64,000 bases of DNA from Vibrio marisflavi CECT 7928 (GTDB taxonomy: Bacteria > Pseudomonadota > Gammaproteobacteria > Enterobacterales > Vibrionaceae). The notes beneath the pieces are model-generated. The model searched no databases, was not told where the DNA came from, and saw only the letters and a list, made by a program, of their open reading frames with translations. The translations under genes and the position numbers were made by a program. Positions 27,687 through 36,049 of the stretch are shown piece after piece (the stretch's first letter is position 1; every line of letters starts with the position of its first letter). The DNA lies in assembly GCF_921294215.1 (NCBI RefSeq), contig NZ_CAKLDM010000001.1, positions 992,001-1,056,000 of the forward strand, written 5' to 3'.

Positions 27687-28433
27687 TTACGCAAGAGCAT
27701 CGAAGCAAAGTTTAATGCCCGATAGAAACAAAAATAGATAACACAATTGATAGATCCGTTGCTGGTCGACTCTATGCAGCAATAACACCCCCATTTTTAC
27801 CCCGAGTGGCGCTAAAGGCATCAGAATAAGTGCAGTAAGCAAATTAGTTTTGTCGAATTCACCTAGCATCGAATACGGCACTAACTTAGCGACATTGATA
27901 CAAGCAAACAGTACTGCCATTGTCGCAATGAGGTTCAACTTGGCTAGCTTCAAAGGCAACAGGTAAATGCTCGCAGGCCCGCCTCCAGCATGAATTGCAG
28001 TACTTGAAAATCCACTCAGTGTGCTCCAAAGCCATGCTGAGAACTGGCTGGTCGCTTTGCTACTACTTGCCAAACTCAGCCACTGCATTAGGCAAAAACC
28101 AATTGAGAGCACACCAATGACAAGTTTGAGTGCATATTCAGGCATCACATCCATAAACACTCCCGCAAGCGCAACGCCTACCAATGCTCCAGGCAACATA
28201 CGTCTTATGATTTGATAGTCTGCATTTTTATAGTGTTGCTTTACGGCAAAGCCATCCATAACCAGTAAAATGGGTAGTAGTATTGCTGCGGCTTGCGTTG
28301 GTGCGATGATTAAAGCCATCAGAGGCACGGCAATAATGCCCAATGCTCCACCTAAACCGCCTTTCCCAATACCATAAAGTAGGACCGCAGGAACTGCAGC
28401 AATATAAAACCATGGGTCAACAACTACGTTCAA
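27687..28433 (-). CDS. TauE/SafE-family (TSUP) membrane exporter
   Basis: TTG 28433 is the preferred start because AGGGGGAGG lies 9 bases upstream and the protein then begins LNVVVDPWFYIAAVPAVLLY, typical for the family; a GTG at 28460 is the longer alternative. The 248-residue product has about eight hydrophobic spans, GIGKGGLGG in the first repeat and FSSTAIHAGGGPASIYLLPL in the second, the paired TSUP motifs. Family members export sulfite, sulfoacetate or other organic anions. It is divergent from atoD, so an organic acid substrate is plausible. Confidence 0.88.
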   Translation of the reverse strand: MNVVVDPWFYIAAVPAVLLYGIGKGGLGGALGIIAVPLMALIIAPTQAAAILLPILLVMDGFAVKQHYKNADYQIIRRMLPGALVGVALAGVFMDVMPEYALKLVIGVLSIGFCLMQWLSLASSSKATSQFSAWLWSTLSGFSSTAIHAGGGPASIYLLPLKLAKLNLIATMAVLFACINVAKLVPYSMLGEFDKTNLLTALILMPLAPLGVKMGVLLLHRVDQQRIYQLCYLFLFLSGIKLCFDALA

Positions 28434-28584
28434 GAATAAGCCCTCCCCCTTTCCAAGCACTCCAACTTAGCCTACGACCACAAACACAGCGACATTCCAC
28501 ATCACATATTCACTTTGCATATTCGCAAAGCGACTTTGATTTAATGGCTATAACGCCGAAACTTTTCTCTCGCTAGACTCATCT

Positions 28585-28611
28585 ATACCCAAATTGCCTC
28601 GACTCGGGTAT
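28585..28611. repeat. Short inverted repeat upstream of atoD
   Basis: ATACCC (28585-28590) and GGGTAT (28606-28611) flank a 15-base centre. It may be a 5' leader hairpin of the atoDA transcript or a dispersed intergenic repeat; the rest of the 28434-28639 gap shows nothing else. Confidence 0.45.
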
Positions 28612-28639
28612 CTCACTCAAACTCTGCAAAGGCTGAAGC

Positions 28640-29296
28640 ATGAATAAGTTAATTGATAAACAAAGGTTTCTAAGTTTACTTAGAGACGACATGACCATTA
28701 TGGTCGGCGGCTTCATGGCAAATGGCGCACCAGAAACTCTGATAAATTTAGTCGTTAAAAGTGGCGTACAGAACATCACTCTCATTAGTACTGATACTGC
28801 AATTCCAAATAAAGGGGTGAGCAAATTAATCGCCTCTAAGCAGGTCAGCAAACTGCTCGCCTCGCACATTGGCTTAAACCCTGAAACTGGCGTGCAGATG
28901 AACCAAGGCTCTCTTGATGTAGAACTTGTTCCTCAAGGCACGTTAGCAGAAAGAATTCGCTCTGGCGGTGCTGGGCTTGGTGGTGTTTTAACGAAAACCG
29001 GCTTAGGAACTATTGTTGCAGAAGGAAAACAAACCTTAGCTATTGGTGGAGAAGAGTATTTGTTAGAACTCCCTTTAAAGGCAGATCTTGCTTTGATTCG
29101 CGGCTCAAAGATCGATAGTAAAGGAAATATTTTCTACAACAAGACTACCCGAAATTTTAACTCCTTAATGGCCACCGCTGCCGACATTGTTGTTGCAGAA
29201 GCTGAACATTTAGTCGCATTGGGTGACATTCAAGCTGAATCAGTACATACGCCGAGTTTATTTGTCGACCATATATTAGAGGGAATTATTTCATGA
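28640..29296 (+). CDS. atoD: Acetate/butyrate-type CoA transferase, alpha subunit
   Basis: The 218-residue protein belongs to the family I CoA transferases: MTIMVGGFMANGAPETLINL at the start matches the alpha-subunit glycine loop, followed by IGLNPETG, VPQGTLAERIR and SGGAGLGGVLTKTGLGT. It moves CoA between acetyl-CoA and acetoacetate or other short acids. The gene overlaps the beta-subunit gene by four bases (ATGA). In this position it could serve malonate semialdehyde or ketone-body-like acids, but the substrate is not determined. Confidence 0.92.
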   Translation: MNKLIDKQRFLSLLRDDMTIMVGGFMANGAPETLINLVVKSGVQNITLISTDTAIPNKGVSKLIASKQVSKLLASHIGLNPETGVQMNQGSLDVELVPQGTLAERIRSGGAGLGGVLTKTGLGTIVAEGKQTLAIGGEEYLLELPLKADLALIRGSKIDSKGNIFYNKTTRNFNSLMATAADIVVAEAEHLVALGDIQAESVHTPSLFVDHILEGIIS

Positions 29297-29961
29297 AGAG
29301 TGAAGCAAACAGCATCATTAGAAAAAGGATCGCGAAACGCGTAGCGAAAGAGCTGCACGATGGTGACATCGTGAACCTTGGGATTGGTCTTCCGAGTTTG
29401 GTAGCAGATGAAGTCAATAACAATATTGAAGTACTATTTCACGCCGAAAATGGACTAATGGGCATTGATTCTCTTGCTAGCCTAGAGCTAGCAGACCCAG
29501 ATCTCATCAACGCTGGCGCGCAACATATCAGCGCTGTACAAGGGGCCAGTTACTTCGACAGCGCAGACTCTTTTGCCATTATTCGAGGTGGGCACGTCGA
29601 CGTATCCGTCTTGGGAGCACTAGAAGTGGATGAACATGGCAACTTAGCCAGCTGGATAATCCCGGGAAAAATGGTCCCTGGAATGGGAGGTGCGATGGAC
29701 CTTGTTGTCGGTGCCAAGAAAGTGATCGTGGCAATGGAGCACACTAACAAGGGCAAGCCAAAACTGCTTAAACAATGCACTTTGCCCTTAACCGCAGTTA
29801 ATCAAGTGAACTTAATCGTCACCGAGCTGGGTGTATTTGAGGTTACCCCGAGTGGGCTTTTGATGAAAGAAATCGCTGAAGGCATCTCCATTGACGAAGT
29901 ACAAGATAAAACCGAAGCCAGTATCCTAGTCGATAGGAAAACACTCAAAATATTTTCATAA
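29293..29961 (+). CDS. atoA: Acetate/butyrate-type CoA transferase, beta subunit
   Basis: This 222-residue subunit has DGDIVNLGIGLPSLV near the start, the active-site Glu in HAENGLMG (E-x-G-x2-G) that forms the glutamyl-CoA intermediate, GGHVDVSVLGALEVDEHGN and PGKMVPGMGGAMDLV. It pairs with AtoD, with which it is translationally coupled. The active enzyme is a heterotetramer in the cytoplasm. Confidence 0.93.
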   Translation: MKSEANSIIRKRIAKRVAKELHDGDIVNLGIGLPSLVADEVNNNIEVLFHAENGLMGIDSLASLELADPDLINAGAQHISAVQGASYFDSADSFAIIRGGHVDVSVLGALEVDEHGNLASWIIPGKMVPGMGGAMDLVVGAKKVIVAMEHTNKGKPKLLKQCTLPLTAVNQVNLIVTELGVFEVTPSGLLMKEIAEGISIDEVQDKTEASILVDRKTLKIFS

Positions 29962-30111
29962 TATCAAAGCGATAGCTTCAACCACTTCGTTAATTAAGGT
30001 GTTCACCTGAGTTAAGCCCACCCCTACAAGTGCTATATTTTTGGCCAACTCTTATCCAACCATCAAGATAATTAAACGCTTGATGGTGACGAGTAAAGCG
30101 AAGGGAGCAAG

Positions 30112-30564
30112 GTGAAAAGACATCAATTTTACATATTAGGTCTAGTTATCGCACTGGTTTGCACTTCTGATGTGCTTGCCGCACAAACGGTTGCCGGAGT
30201 AGAGTTCAAAGTAGTGGATAAACACGAAAATATTATCTGCGATTTGTTTGTTCCTACTAGTCAAGACTCCTTCATGTATGGCAGTTATATTCGCTTTGAA
30301 ACACAACGTCCCTCGATGAACGTTCGTCCAACAGACAGAAAATTAACCAAAGGTTACGAGTTTATTTTGTCCAATGATACTAATCGGCTAGACGTATATG
30401 AATACACTTCCGTCCCCTCGACTTGTTCTACAAATCATTCAAGTTGTGCTTATTCCGGAATGCATCAGGGCTTTACTCACTATGTCTTTCCAGAGACATT
30501 GATTCATAAATCACACCATTTTCGATTAGAAAACGGAAAACGATTGGAAGTCACACCTTACTGA
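30112..30564 (+). CDS. Secreted or periplasmic protein of unknown function
   Basis: A GTG start at 30112 after AGGGAG opens a 150-residue frame with a Sec signal peptide (FYILGLVIALVCTSDVLA, then AQT). The mature part has three or four Cys (IICDLF, STCSTN, SSCAYS), which could form disulfides in the periplasm. I do not recognise the family. It stands alone between atoA and the DUF347 membrane gene. Confidence 0.65.
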   Translation: MKRHQFYILGLVIALVCTSDVLAAQTVAGVEFKVVDKHENIICDLFVPTSQDSFMYGSYIRFETQRPSMNVRPTDRKLTKGYEFILSNDTNRLDVYEYTSVPSTCSTNHSSCAYSGMHQGFTHYVFPETLIHKSHHFRLENGKRLEVTPY

Positions 30565-30863
30565 ATATTAGAGTTAACTGTACGGCCATAGCTAACACAT
30601 TAACCTGTGGTCGAGCTGTTTCTTGAGCTGTGACAAATAGCTGTGTAAGAAGTGAGTAAGGTTTTAGTTAAGCCAACTTCATAACTACCACGAACACTCA
30701 GCAATATCTTTCAGAAAGATCCAACATAGTTACAATAAAACATAGACTTAGCTAGTAGTTGGGGGTGACTTCATTAAATACAGGTCAACTCAGATGCTAT
30801 ACAATTTTTTCACGAAAAATCTCCTATACAGACAAGACTCATCGATTAACGAAGTCTTAAATT
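30565..30863. other. Gene-free gap
   Basis: No ORF with a ribosome site and no strong repeat was seen in these 299 bases; they presumably hold the promoter of the next gene. Confidence 0.4.
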
Positions 30864-31646
30864 GTGAAGAATCATACCGCATCAAAGCCCTTAAATAAGG
30901 TCGCAAACATAACGATATTCTTTTGGATTATCAAAATCATTTCTACAACTGCAGGAGAATCAACCTCCGATTTCTTAGGAGAGCACTTAGGCACTGCTAC
31001 TTTCATCACACTATTTCTTTTACTTGCTGGCCTGATTGCCTCCGTTTTCATTCAAATCCGCTACAAACGCTACGTGCCATGGATGTACTGGACTGTCATC
31101 GTTCTAATCGCAGTTTTTGGGACAATGCTTGCTGACACTATTCACTTTGTCGGCGTGCCGTTTATCCTTACAACATCTGGCTTTCTCGTTCTTCTTCTTG
31201 CAGCCCTAGCCATTTGGCATCGCAGCGAAAACTCTTTGGATATGCACACAATAAATACGCCCAGAAGAGAAATTTTCTATTGGGCAGTGATATTTTTAAC
31301 ATTTTGCTTTGGAACAGCAGCAGGAGACTGGGTAGCAAATGGACTCCATCTCGGCTTTTTAGATGCTGCCATATTTTTTGGCGTTGCAATGTTGGCCATA
31401 CCAGCGGTTTTATACGCTCTGGGAGTAAACAGTATCGCTCTGTTCTGGATTAGCTACATACTAACCCGGCCATTTGGCGCAGCTGGCGCTGATTTGCTTG
31501 GGAAACCTACTAAGATAGGTGGTTTTGGTTTAGGAGATGGAACAACAAGCGTGATATCACTCATAGCTATCGTAGTATTGGTTGCACTTCTTACCGTCGC
31601 TGATCGCCAAGAGATGCGAAAAGAAGAGCATGTTTACAATCAATGA
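30864..31646 (+). CDS. DUF347/COG4705-type multispan membrane protein
   Basis: The 260-residue protein (GTG start) has about eight hydrophobic segments in four repeats, each with a conserved pattern: KIISTTAGESTSDFLGEH, FGTMLADTIHFVG, FGTAAGDWVANGLH and RPFGAAGADLLGKP. Such repeats with acidic D/E-x2-D in each match the DUF347 family, thought to be transport-related but not well characterised. It is flanked by hairpin-bearing gaps and stands alone. Confidence 0.85.
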   Translation: MKNHTASKPLNKVANITIFFWIIKIISTTAGESTSDFLGEHLGTATFITLFLLLAGLIASVFIQIRYKRYVPWMYWTVIVLIAVFGTMLADTIHFVGVPFILTTSGFLVLLLAALAIWHRSENSLDMHTINTPRREIFYWAVIFLTFCFGTAAGDWVANGLHLGFLDAAIFFGVAMLAIPAVLYALGVNSIALFWISYILTRPFGAAGADLLGKPTKIGGFGLGDGTTSVISLIAIVVLVALLTVADRQEMRKEEHVYNQ

Positions 31647-31662
31647 CGTAATAAAACTAAAA

Positions 31663-31682
31663 CGGCCGAGTTACCTCGGCCG
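31663..31682 (+). terminator. GC-rich hairpin after the DUF347 gene
   Basis: CGGCCGAG (31663-31670) pairs with CTCGGCCG (31675-31682) with a 4-base loop. No T-run follows, so intrinsic termination is likely but not certain. Confidence 0.6.
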
Positions 31683-32127
31683 GCACATCTAGCAGCAAAA
31701 ATAACCTTTGACTAAATGCGTAGCTAAACTAAAAGCCAATCTAACTCTAGCATCGAGAATACTAACTAAGTCCAAACAAATTTAAGTTATATTTAGGGCC
31801 TAAAAAAGGTACGTCACACTACCCATTTTCATCTTATCTATAACAACACCAACAATCACCACTACCTATTATGTGCAAATTTAAAATAACACAAACAAAT
31901 AAAACTAGTTTGTTATAGTCACGATGCATTAAAAATAGAAATTTAAACTTAAGACTCATAACTAAATTTAATATTGTTAACACAAACGCCTCCAAATATA
32001 GCCTTCGACAAAAACATAATCCAGGTTAATAATCCAACCCAGAAAGTTCTATTTTTAATAGAATAATTAAGAAGTTAGATTAATTTCTAGCGTAACTAAA
32101 GAATAAGATATTGGTAATTATTTAATT
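31683..32127. other. AT-rich gene-free gap
   Basis: About 445 bp contain no plausible gene. The stretch is AT-rich with poly-A and poly-T runs and could be the long promoter region of the MHS transporter or a decayed element. Confidence 0.4.
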
Positions 32128-33402
32128 ATGGTAAACAAATCTAGTAAGGTTATTTTCTTTGCAAGCTTAGGTGGGGTATTGGAGCTATATGACTTCATAA
32201 TATATGCATTGCTTTCCAGTTACTTAAGTTATAACTTCTTTCCAATCGATAATAAAAACATCTCACTAACTCTAACCTTAGCCACCTTTGCAATTGGATA
32301 TGTAATTCGACCTTTAAGTGGTCTGATATTCGGGCATCAAGGGGACAGTATTGGTCGCAAAAAGCCTTTTACTTTAACTGTATTGATGATGGCATTGTCA
32401 ACGTTGCTAATTGGTTTTCTCCCGACATATCATCAGGTGGGCATGCTCGCACCTTTAGCACTGATTGGCTTGAGAGTTTTTCAGGGGTTTTCTGTTGGTG
32501 GAGAGATACCTGGCGGTATTACCTACCTGTCTGAGATAGCACCCAAAAATAAGTCGACCGTTTGTTCGCTATTATTCTTTTGCTTGGTTGGTGGTACCGT
32601 ACTAGGTTTGTGTACAAATTTGATTTTGCATAGTATCTACACGACTACACAAATAAATGCGTTTGCATGGAGAATCCCATTTATCTTTGGTGGTATTCTT
32701 GGGCTAATTAGTTTCATTATTAGAAAACACTTAGTGGAATCTCCTGTTTTTGAAAGTATGCTCAAAGAGAAAACTAGCTTTGAAACTAAAATGCCACTCA
32801 AGCAGTTATTCAAAAGCTCTCCAAGAGAAGTAGTCGCTGGACTCTTTCTGACGTGTTCAGGAGCGAGTTCCGTCGTTGTGTTTTTCCTATTACTACCAAC
32901 ATTCCTAGGACAACTGCAAAATTATCCTACCGACTACATTTTAAATAGTTCGACATTAGGGCTGACCGGTTGTTGCGCTACTATTGTGCTGTTTGGCTAC
33001 TTAGTGGATCGTTTCAATATGCCATTAAAATTATGTTTTGGAATCACCTGCCTAGCAACTATCTTTATTTCTATTTATGTTTTTCAGCTATTTGAGTACA
33101 AAGTACCAAACCTTCTATTGCCTATGGTTCTAAGCGCTATCAGTGCGGGCCTCTTTTCCTCGCTTATACCGACAATATTGTCCATCCTTTTCCCTGCTAA
33201 TGTTCGATATTCAGGTATTGCTTTCGTTTACAACATATCGATGGCAACCGTTGGTGGCTTGGCTCCTGTCATTTCGCTGAGTTTAATCAGAACAACTCAT
33301 TCCGTTATGGCTCCGGGATACTATCAGGCTGTTCTCGCTACACTTGGTTTCGTTGGCTTATGGATGCTAAAAGATCGACGTCTAGAGCTCAAATCCAAAT
33401 AG
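32128..33402 (+). CDS. MFS transporter, metabolite:H+ symporter (MHS) family
   Basis: This 424-residue, 12-span protein has the MHS signatures: ASLGGVLELYDFIIYALLSS in TM1, FGHQGDSIGRKKPFTLT in loop 2-3 and RVFQGFSVGGEIPGG in TM4, as in ProP, KgtP and citrate transporters. Substrates are small organic acids or compatible solutes. No ribosome site is clear at the start. A 12-bp inverted repeat follows the gene. Confidence 0.87.
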   Translation: MVNKSSKVIFFASLGGVLELYDFIIYALLSSYLSYNFFPIDNKNISLTLTLATFAIGYVIRPLSGLIFGHQGDSIGRKKPFTLTVLMMALSTLLIGFLPTYHQVGMLAPLALIGLRVFQGFSVGGEIPGGITYLSEIAPKNKSTVCSLLFFCLVGGTVLGLCTNLILHSIYTTTQINAFAWRIPFIFGGILGLISFIIRKHLVESPVFESMLKEKTSFETKMPLKQLFKSSPREVVAGLFLTCSGASSVVVFFLLLPTFLGQLQNYPTDYILNSSTLGLTGCCATIVLFGYLVDRFNMPLKLCFGITCLATIFISIYVFQLFEYKVPNLLLPMVLSAISAGLFSSLIPTILSILFPANVRYSGIAFVYNISMATVGGLAPVISLSLIRTTHSVMAPGYYQAVLATLGFVGLWMLKDRRLELKSK

Positions 33403-33440
33403 CATCAGCTCTGACTGAGCAATAATCAAATTGCTCGTTT

Positions 33441-33467
33441 CTAACAGCTCAGCACCTGAGCTGTTAG
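33441..33467 (+). terminator. Perfect 12-bp hairpin after the MHS transporter
   Basis: CTAACAGCTCAG (33441-33452) pairs with CTGAGCTGTTAG (33456-33467) around a 3-base loop. No T-run follows, but the stem is strong. Confidence 0.7.
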
Positions 33468-33610
33468 ACCTAAACTTGTCTTACTCACATACGCTAAAAC
33501 CCTACCTGATCAAATTTTTTATGTGTCTCCTTTGATACTCTGGCTACGGATGGACTACCTAGTCTGCCAAATTCGAATCAATAGGTGTATAGCACTTTTG
33601 GGGAGGGTAT

Positions 33611-34225
33611 ATGACAATTAACATAGAGCACTTGCTTGATAGAATCTCACAAAAAACATACGAATTAGACGCTTATCGAGACCATTTGATTAAGGAGTCT
33701 GTGTGTTGTCTGAGAGTTACCGCTGACAACTTGGTAAAAGCGGCGCTTCAAGCGCAACCAAATATTGTCTCTCGCCTAGGTGTTGATGGTTTAAAACCCT
33801 TAAAAGAAGAGTTCAAATTAATCATGTCGTCGCTAGGCTCGCAGGCACACCAAGTATTAGAGGATGATGAACTTTGGGAGTATAAACAGGAGGTCTCATT
33901 AGATACGGTAGACAAGCTGAAATCTAAAGGCTTTCCCGTGGTAAACGGACACCTTCCGAAGCCGTTCATAGAAGCATTGCAACTACTTTTATCTCCTATA
34001 GGCGCGTGGCTGAATGCACACGACCTAGCCTCGAAAGGAGACTGGCTTATTGCAAATAGCTACTACCACTTTCAAGGCCCAATGCCTATTACCGCGTCAA
34101 TGTTAGAATCTGCAGAAGAGTTTTCTACAAGGCATCAAGAATATGACCAACTTATTGAAGAGTTCATAGGCTTACAAAACGGGCAAGAACAAAACTCAGT
34201 GTTGGACTTATGGGATAGCATTTAA
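33611..34225 (+). CDS. Hypothetical cytoplasmic protein, 204 aa
   Basis: ATG 33611 follows a strong GGGAGGG ribosome site. The product has no signal peptide or membrane span; it is helical and acidic, with LKEEFKLIMSSLGSQAHQVL and EFSTRHQEYDQLIEEFIGL. The tail ends in SVLDLWDSI. No family is recognised and no neighbour hints at function. Confidence 0.7.
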   Translation: MTINIEHLLDRISQKTYELDAYRDHLIKESVCCLRVTADNLVKAALQAQPNIVSRLGVDGLKPLKEEFKLIMSSLGSQAHQVLEDDELWEYKQEVSLDTVDKLKSKGFPVVNGHLPKPFIEALQLLLSPIGAWLNAHDLASKGDWLIANSYYHFQGPMPITASMLESAEEFSTRHQEYDQLIEEFIGLQNGQEQNSVLDLWDSI

Positions 34226-34436
34226 TCAAATTGGAACATCTACTAGATCGTATGTGCTTTTGCACCAGCAAGTTTATGCGCAGTGGTGATACTGAGTTTC
34301 GACATAGAATTACATGTGTCGATCACTAAACTATTTGCGCTTGGTGCTCTAGCCAAAGACGTTCTATAAGTTGGTGGGCATTATGCTACCAAGAACGTCT
34401 TCCAAACTACTCATACCGAGACCAATATAGCCACAT
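34226..34436. other. Gap between hypothetical gene and yjbR-like gene
   Basis: Two convergent genes flank this 211-bp stretch. I see no clear terminator stem and no gene. Confidence 0.4.
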
Positions 34437-34805
34437 TTAGTCATCCTGATTCAGTCCCAGTTCTTTTCGCTTCTTCTTAGTTAACCCCAACGAGACAATC
34501 CGGTACGATTCCCTTATATAGTATTCAAGATCTTCGTTTTCCGAGTCATTCGCTGCAAAATACTGTATCCATTTCATGCCTCTCGTAGCTAAATAAGGCG
34601 CAGGTTTATAACCGAGTTTATCTTCTAAGAAATAATAGTTTTGCTCTGAGGTTTTAAAAGTAAAAGCGGGCTTATCAGCCTCACCCCAGCCGCCTATCGC
34701 AAAGACTTTTCCTCCGACTTTCCATACATGTGAACCACCCCATTGAACAACATAAGTGGTCGCTGGAAGGCTTTGGCAAAACGCGTTGAACTCTTCGTAT
34801 GTCAT
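34437..34805 (-). CDS. MmcQ/YjbR-family protein
   Basis: The 122-residue protein begins YEEFNAFCQSLPATTYVVQW and contains HVWKVGGKVFAIGGW, FTFKTSEQNYYFLED and YLATRGMKWIQ, the pattern of the YjbR fold (a CyaY-like domain that may bind DNA). It is a stand-alone cytoplasmic protein with unknown function. AAGGT lies upstream of the start. Confidence 0.88.
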   Translation of the reverse strand: MTYEEFNAFCQSLPATTYVVQWGGSHVWKVGGKVFAIGGWGEADKPAFTFKTSEQNYYFLEDKLGYKPAPYLATRGMKWIQYFAANDSENEDLEYYIRESYRIVSLGLTKKKRKELGLNQDD

Positions 34806-35111
34806 TGTGATACCTTGCTAACCTTCACGCCATTCGATATAAGCTTGTATAACTGATTACATCGTGTAAGTCGAGCAGCCAAGCATGCATAGAACATTTC
34901 TCTCAAACGATACCGCTCACAGCTCAAACAAGTTTTAGGAATATACAGCGAACTCGATATGAATTTTAGCACGCGATGTATTAGCTTGATTAGCCCGTAG
35001 GGTGAAAGAATTAGTTCGAAATGGAGCGTTTTCGATTCAGCTAAATTGCCTCACTAACATATCGCTTGTGCTATTTTTAATTGAACAGTTTGCTTATGAG
35101 AGTTCGTTATC
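34806..35111. other. Gene-free gap between divergent genes
   Basis: This 306-bp region must hold two promoters. I did not find a gene or a notable repeat. Confidence 0.4.
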
Positions 35112-35930
35112 ATGCCTCTATTTATGGATCGCCACTTTTCTGAGAACCCTACGCGAGAAGCGATCGAGTTAGCACACCAGAAGGACTTAGATATTCAGGA
35201 GAAATATGGCGTTAAATTCGTAACTTATTGGTTTGATGAAACGAGAGGCACTACTTTTTGCTTAGTGGAAGCAGAAAGCGAATCTGTCATTAAGAGAGTC
35301 CACGAAGAAGCACATGGCGATATACCTGGTGAAATCATTCCTGTTGACCCAGAAACAGTGAAATTATTCTTGGGTCGAATTGAAGATCCTGTCCCCTCAC
35401 GACAGCACCCAGAGCCCGCACAAATAGATAGTGCTTTTCGTATTATCATGTTTACCGATCTCGCAGGCTCCACTGCAATGACTACCGAATTAGGCGACAA
35501 GAAATCAATGCACTTATTGCGCATTCATAACGTTATCACACGCAATGCAATTAAAGCGCACGATGGTCGAGAGATTAAACACACAGGTGATGGGTTTATG
35601 GTCTCCTTTACCTCTGCAGATAACGCGGTTAAATGCGCTATCAGCATTCAGCACGCGTTCAATGAGCACAATCTCAATAACCCCGAGCAATCCATGCATG
35701 TTCGTATTGGCTTAAGTGCAGGCGAACCCGTTGAGGAAAACAATGATCTGTTTGGCACTTCAGTTCAAATGGCGTCACGAGTGTGTGATGCAACTGAGGC
35801 CGATCAAATATTGGTTGTAGAGTTGGTTAAACAAAACTGTTCCAACAAGCAGTTTCAGTTTCGCGAATTTGGCGAAAAAGCATTTAAAGGATTCAATGAA
35901 CCCACTAAGGTTTATCAGGTGATTGAATAG
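35112..35930 (+). CDS. DUF4242-class III nucleotide cyclase fusion
   Basis: The first ~90 residues match the small DUF4242 (SCO4226-like, nickel-binding) ferredoxin-like domain: MPLFMDRHF, KYGVKFVTYWFDE and VHEEAHGDIPGEI. Residues about 108-270 form a class III adenylate/guanylate cyclase homology domain with both metal Asp residues, in MFTDLAGST (about 115) and IKHTGDGF (about 160), and the ATP-type Lys in the latter. At the transition-state Asn position the sequence reads SVQMASR, with Gln for Asn. It could make cAMP in response to a bound metal or ligand, or have reduced activity. It stands alone upstream of the HD-GYP gene. Confidence 0.85.
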   Translation: MPLFMDRHFSENPTREAIELAHQKDLDIQEKYGVKFVTYWFDETRGTTFCLVEAESESVIKRVHEEAHGDIPGEIIPVDPETVKLFLGRIEDPVPSRQHPEPAQIDSAFRIIMFTDLAGSTAMTTELGDKKSMHLLRIHNVITRNAIKAHDGREIKHTGDGFMVSFTSADNAVKCAISIQHAFNEHNLNNPEQSMHVRIGLSAGEPVEENNDLFGTSVQMASRVCDATEADQILVVELVKQNCSNKQFQFREFGEKAFKGFNEPTKVYQVIE

Positions 35931-36049
35931 CCGATAACTCTTGAGTTCTTATTTCTTCTTCATTATTCATTGAGGAATTGCTTTTGGTGCGTTGCCATTT
36001 TTGGAGTTAAGCAAAGCCATTTAACCTGAACTATTCTAAAAAGGTTCAA

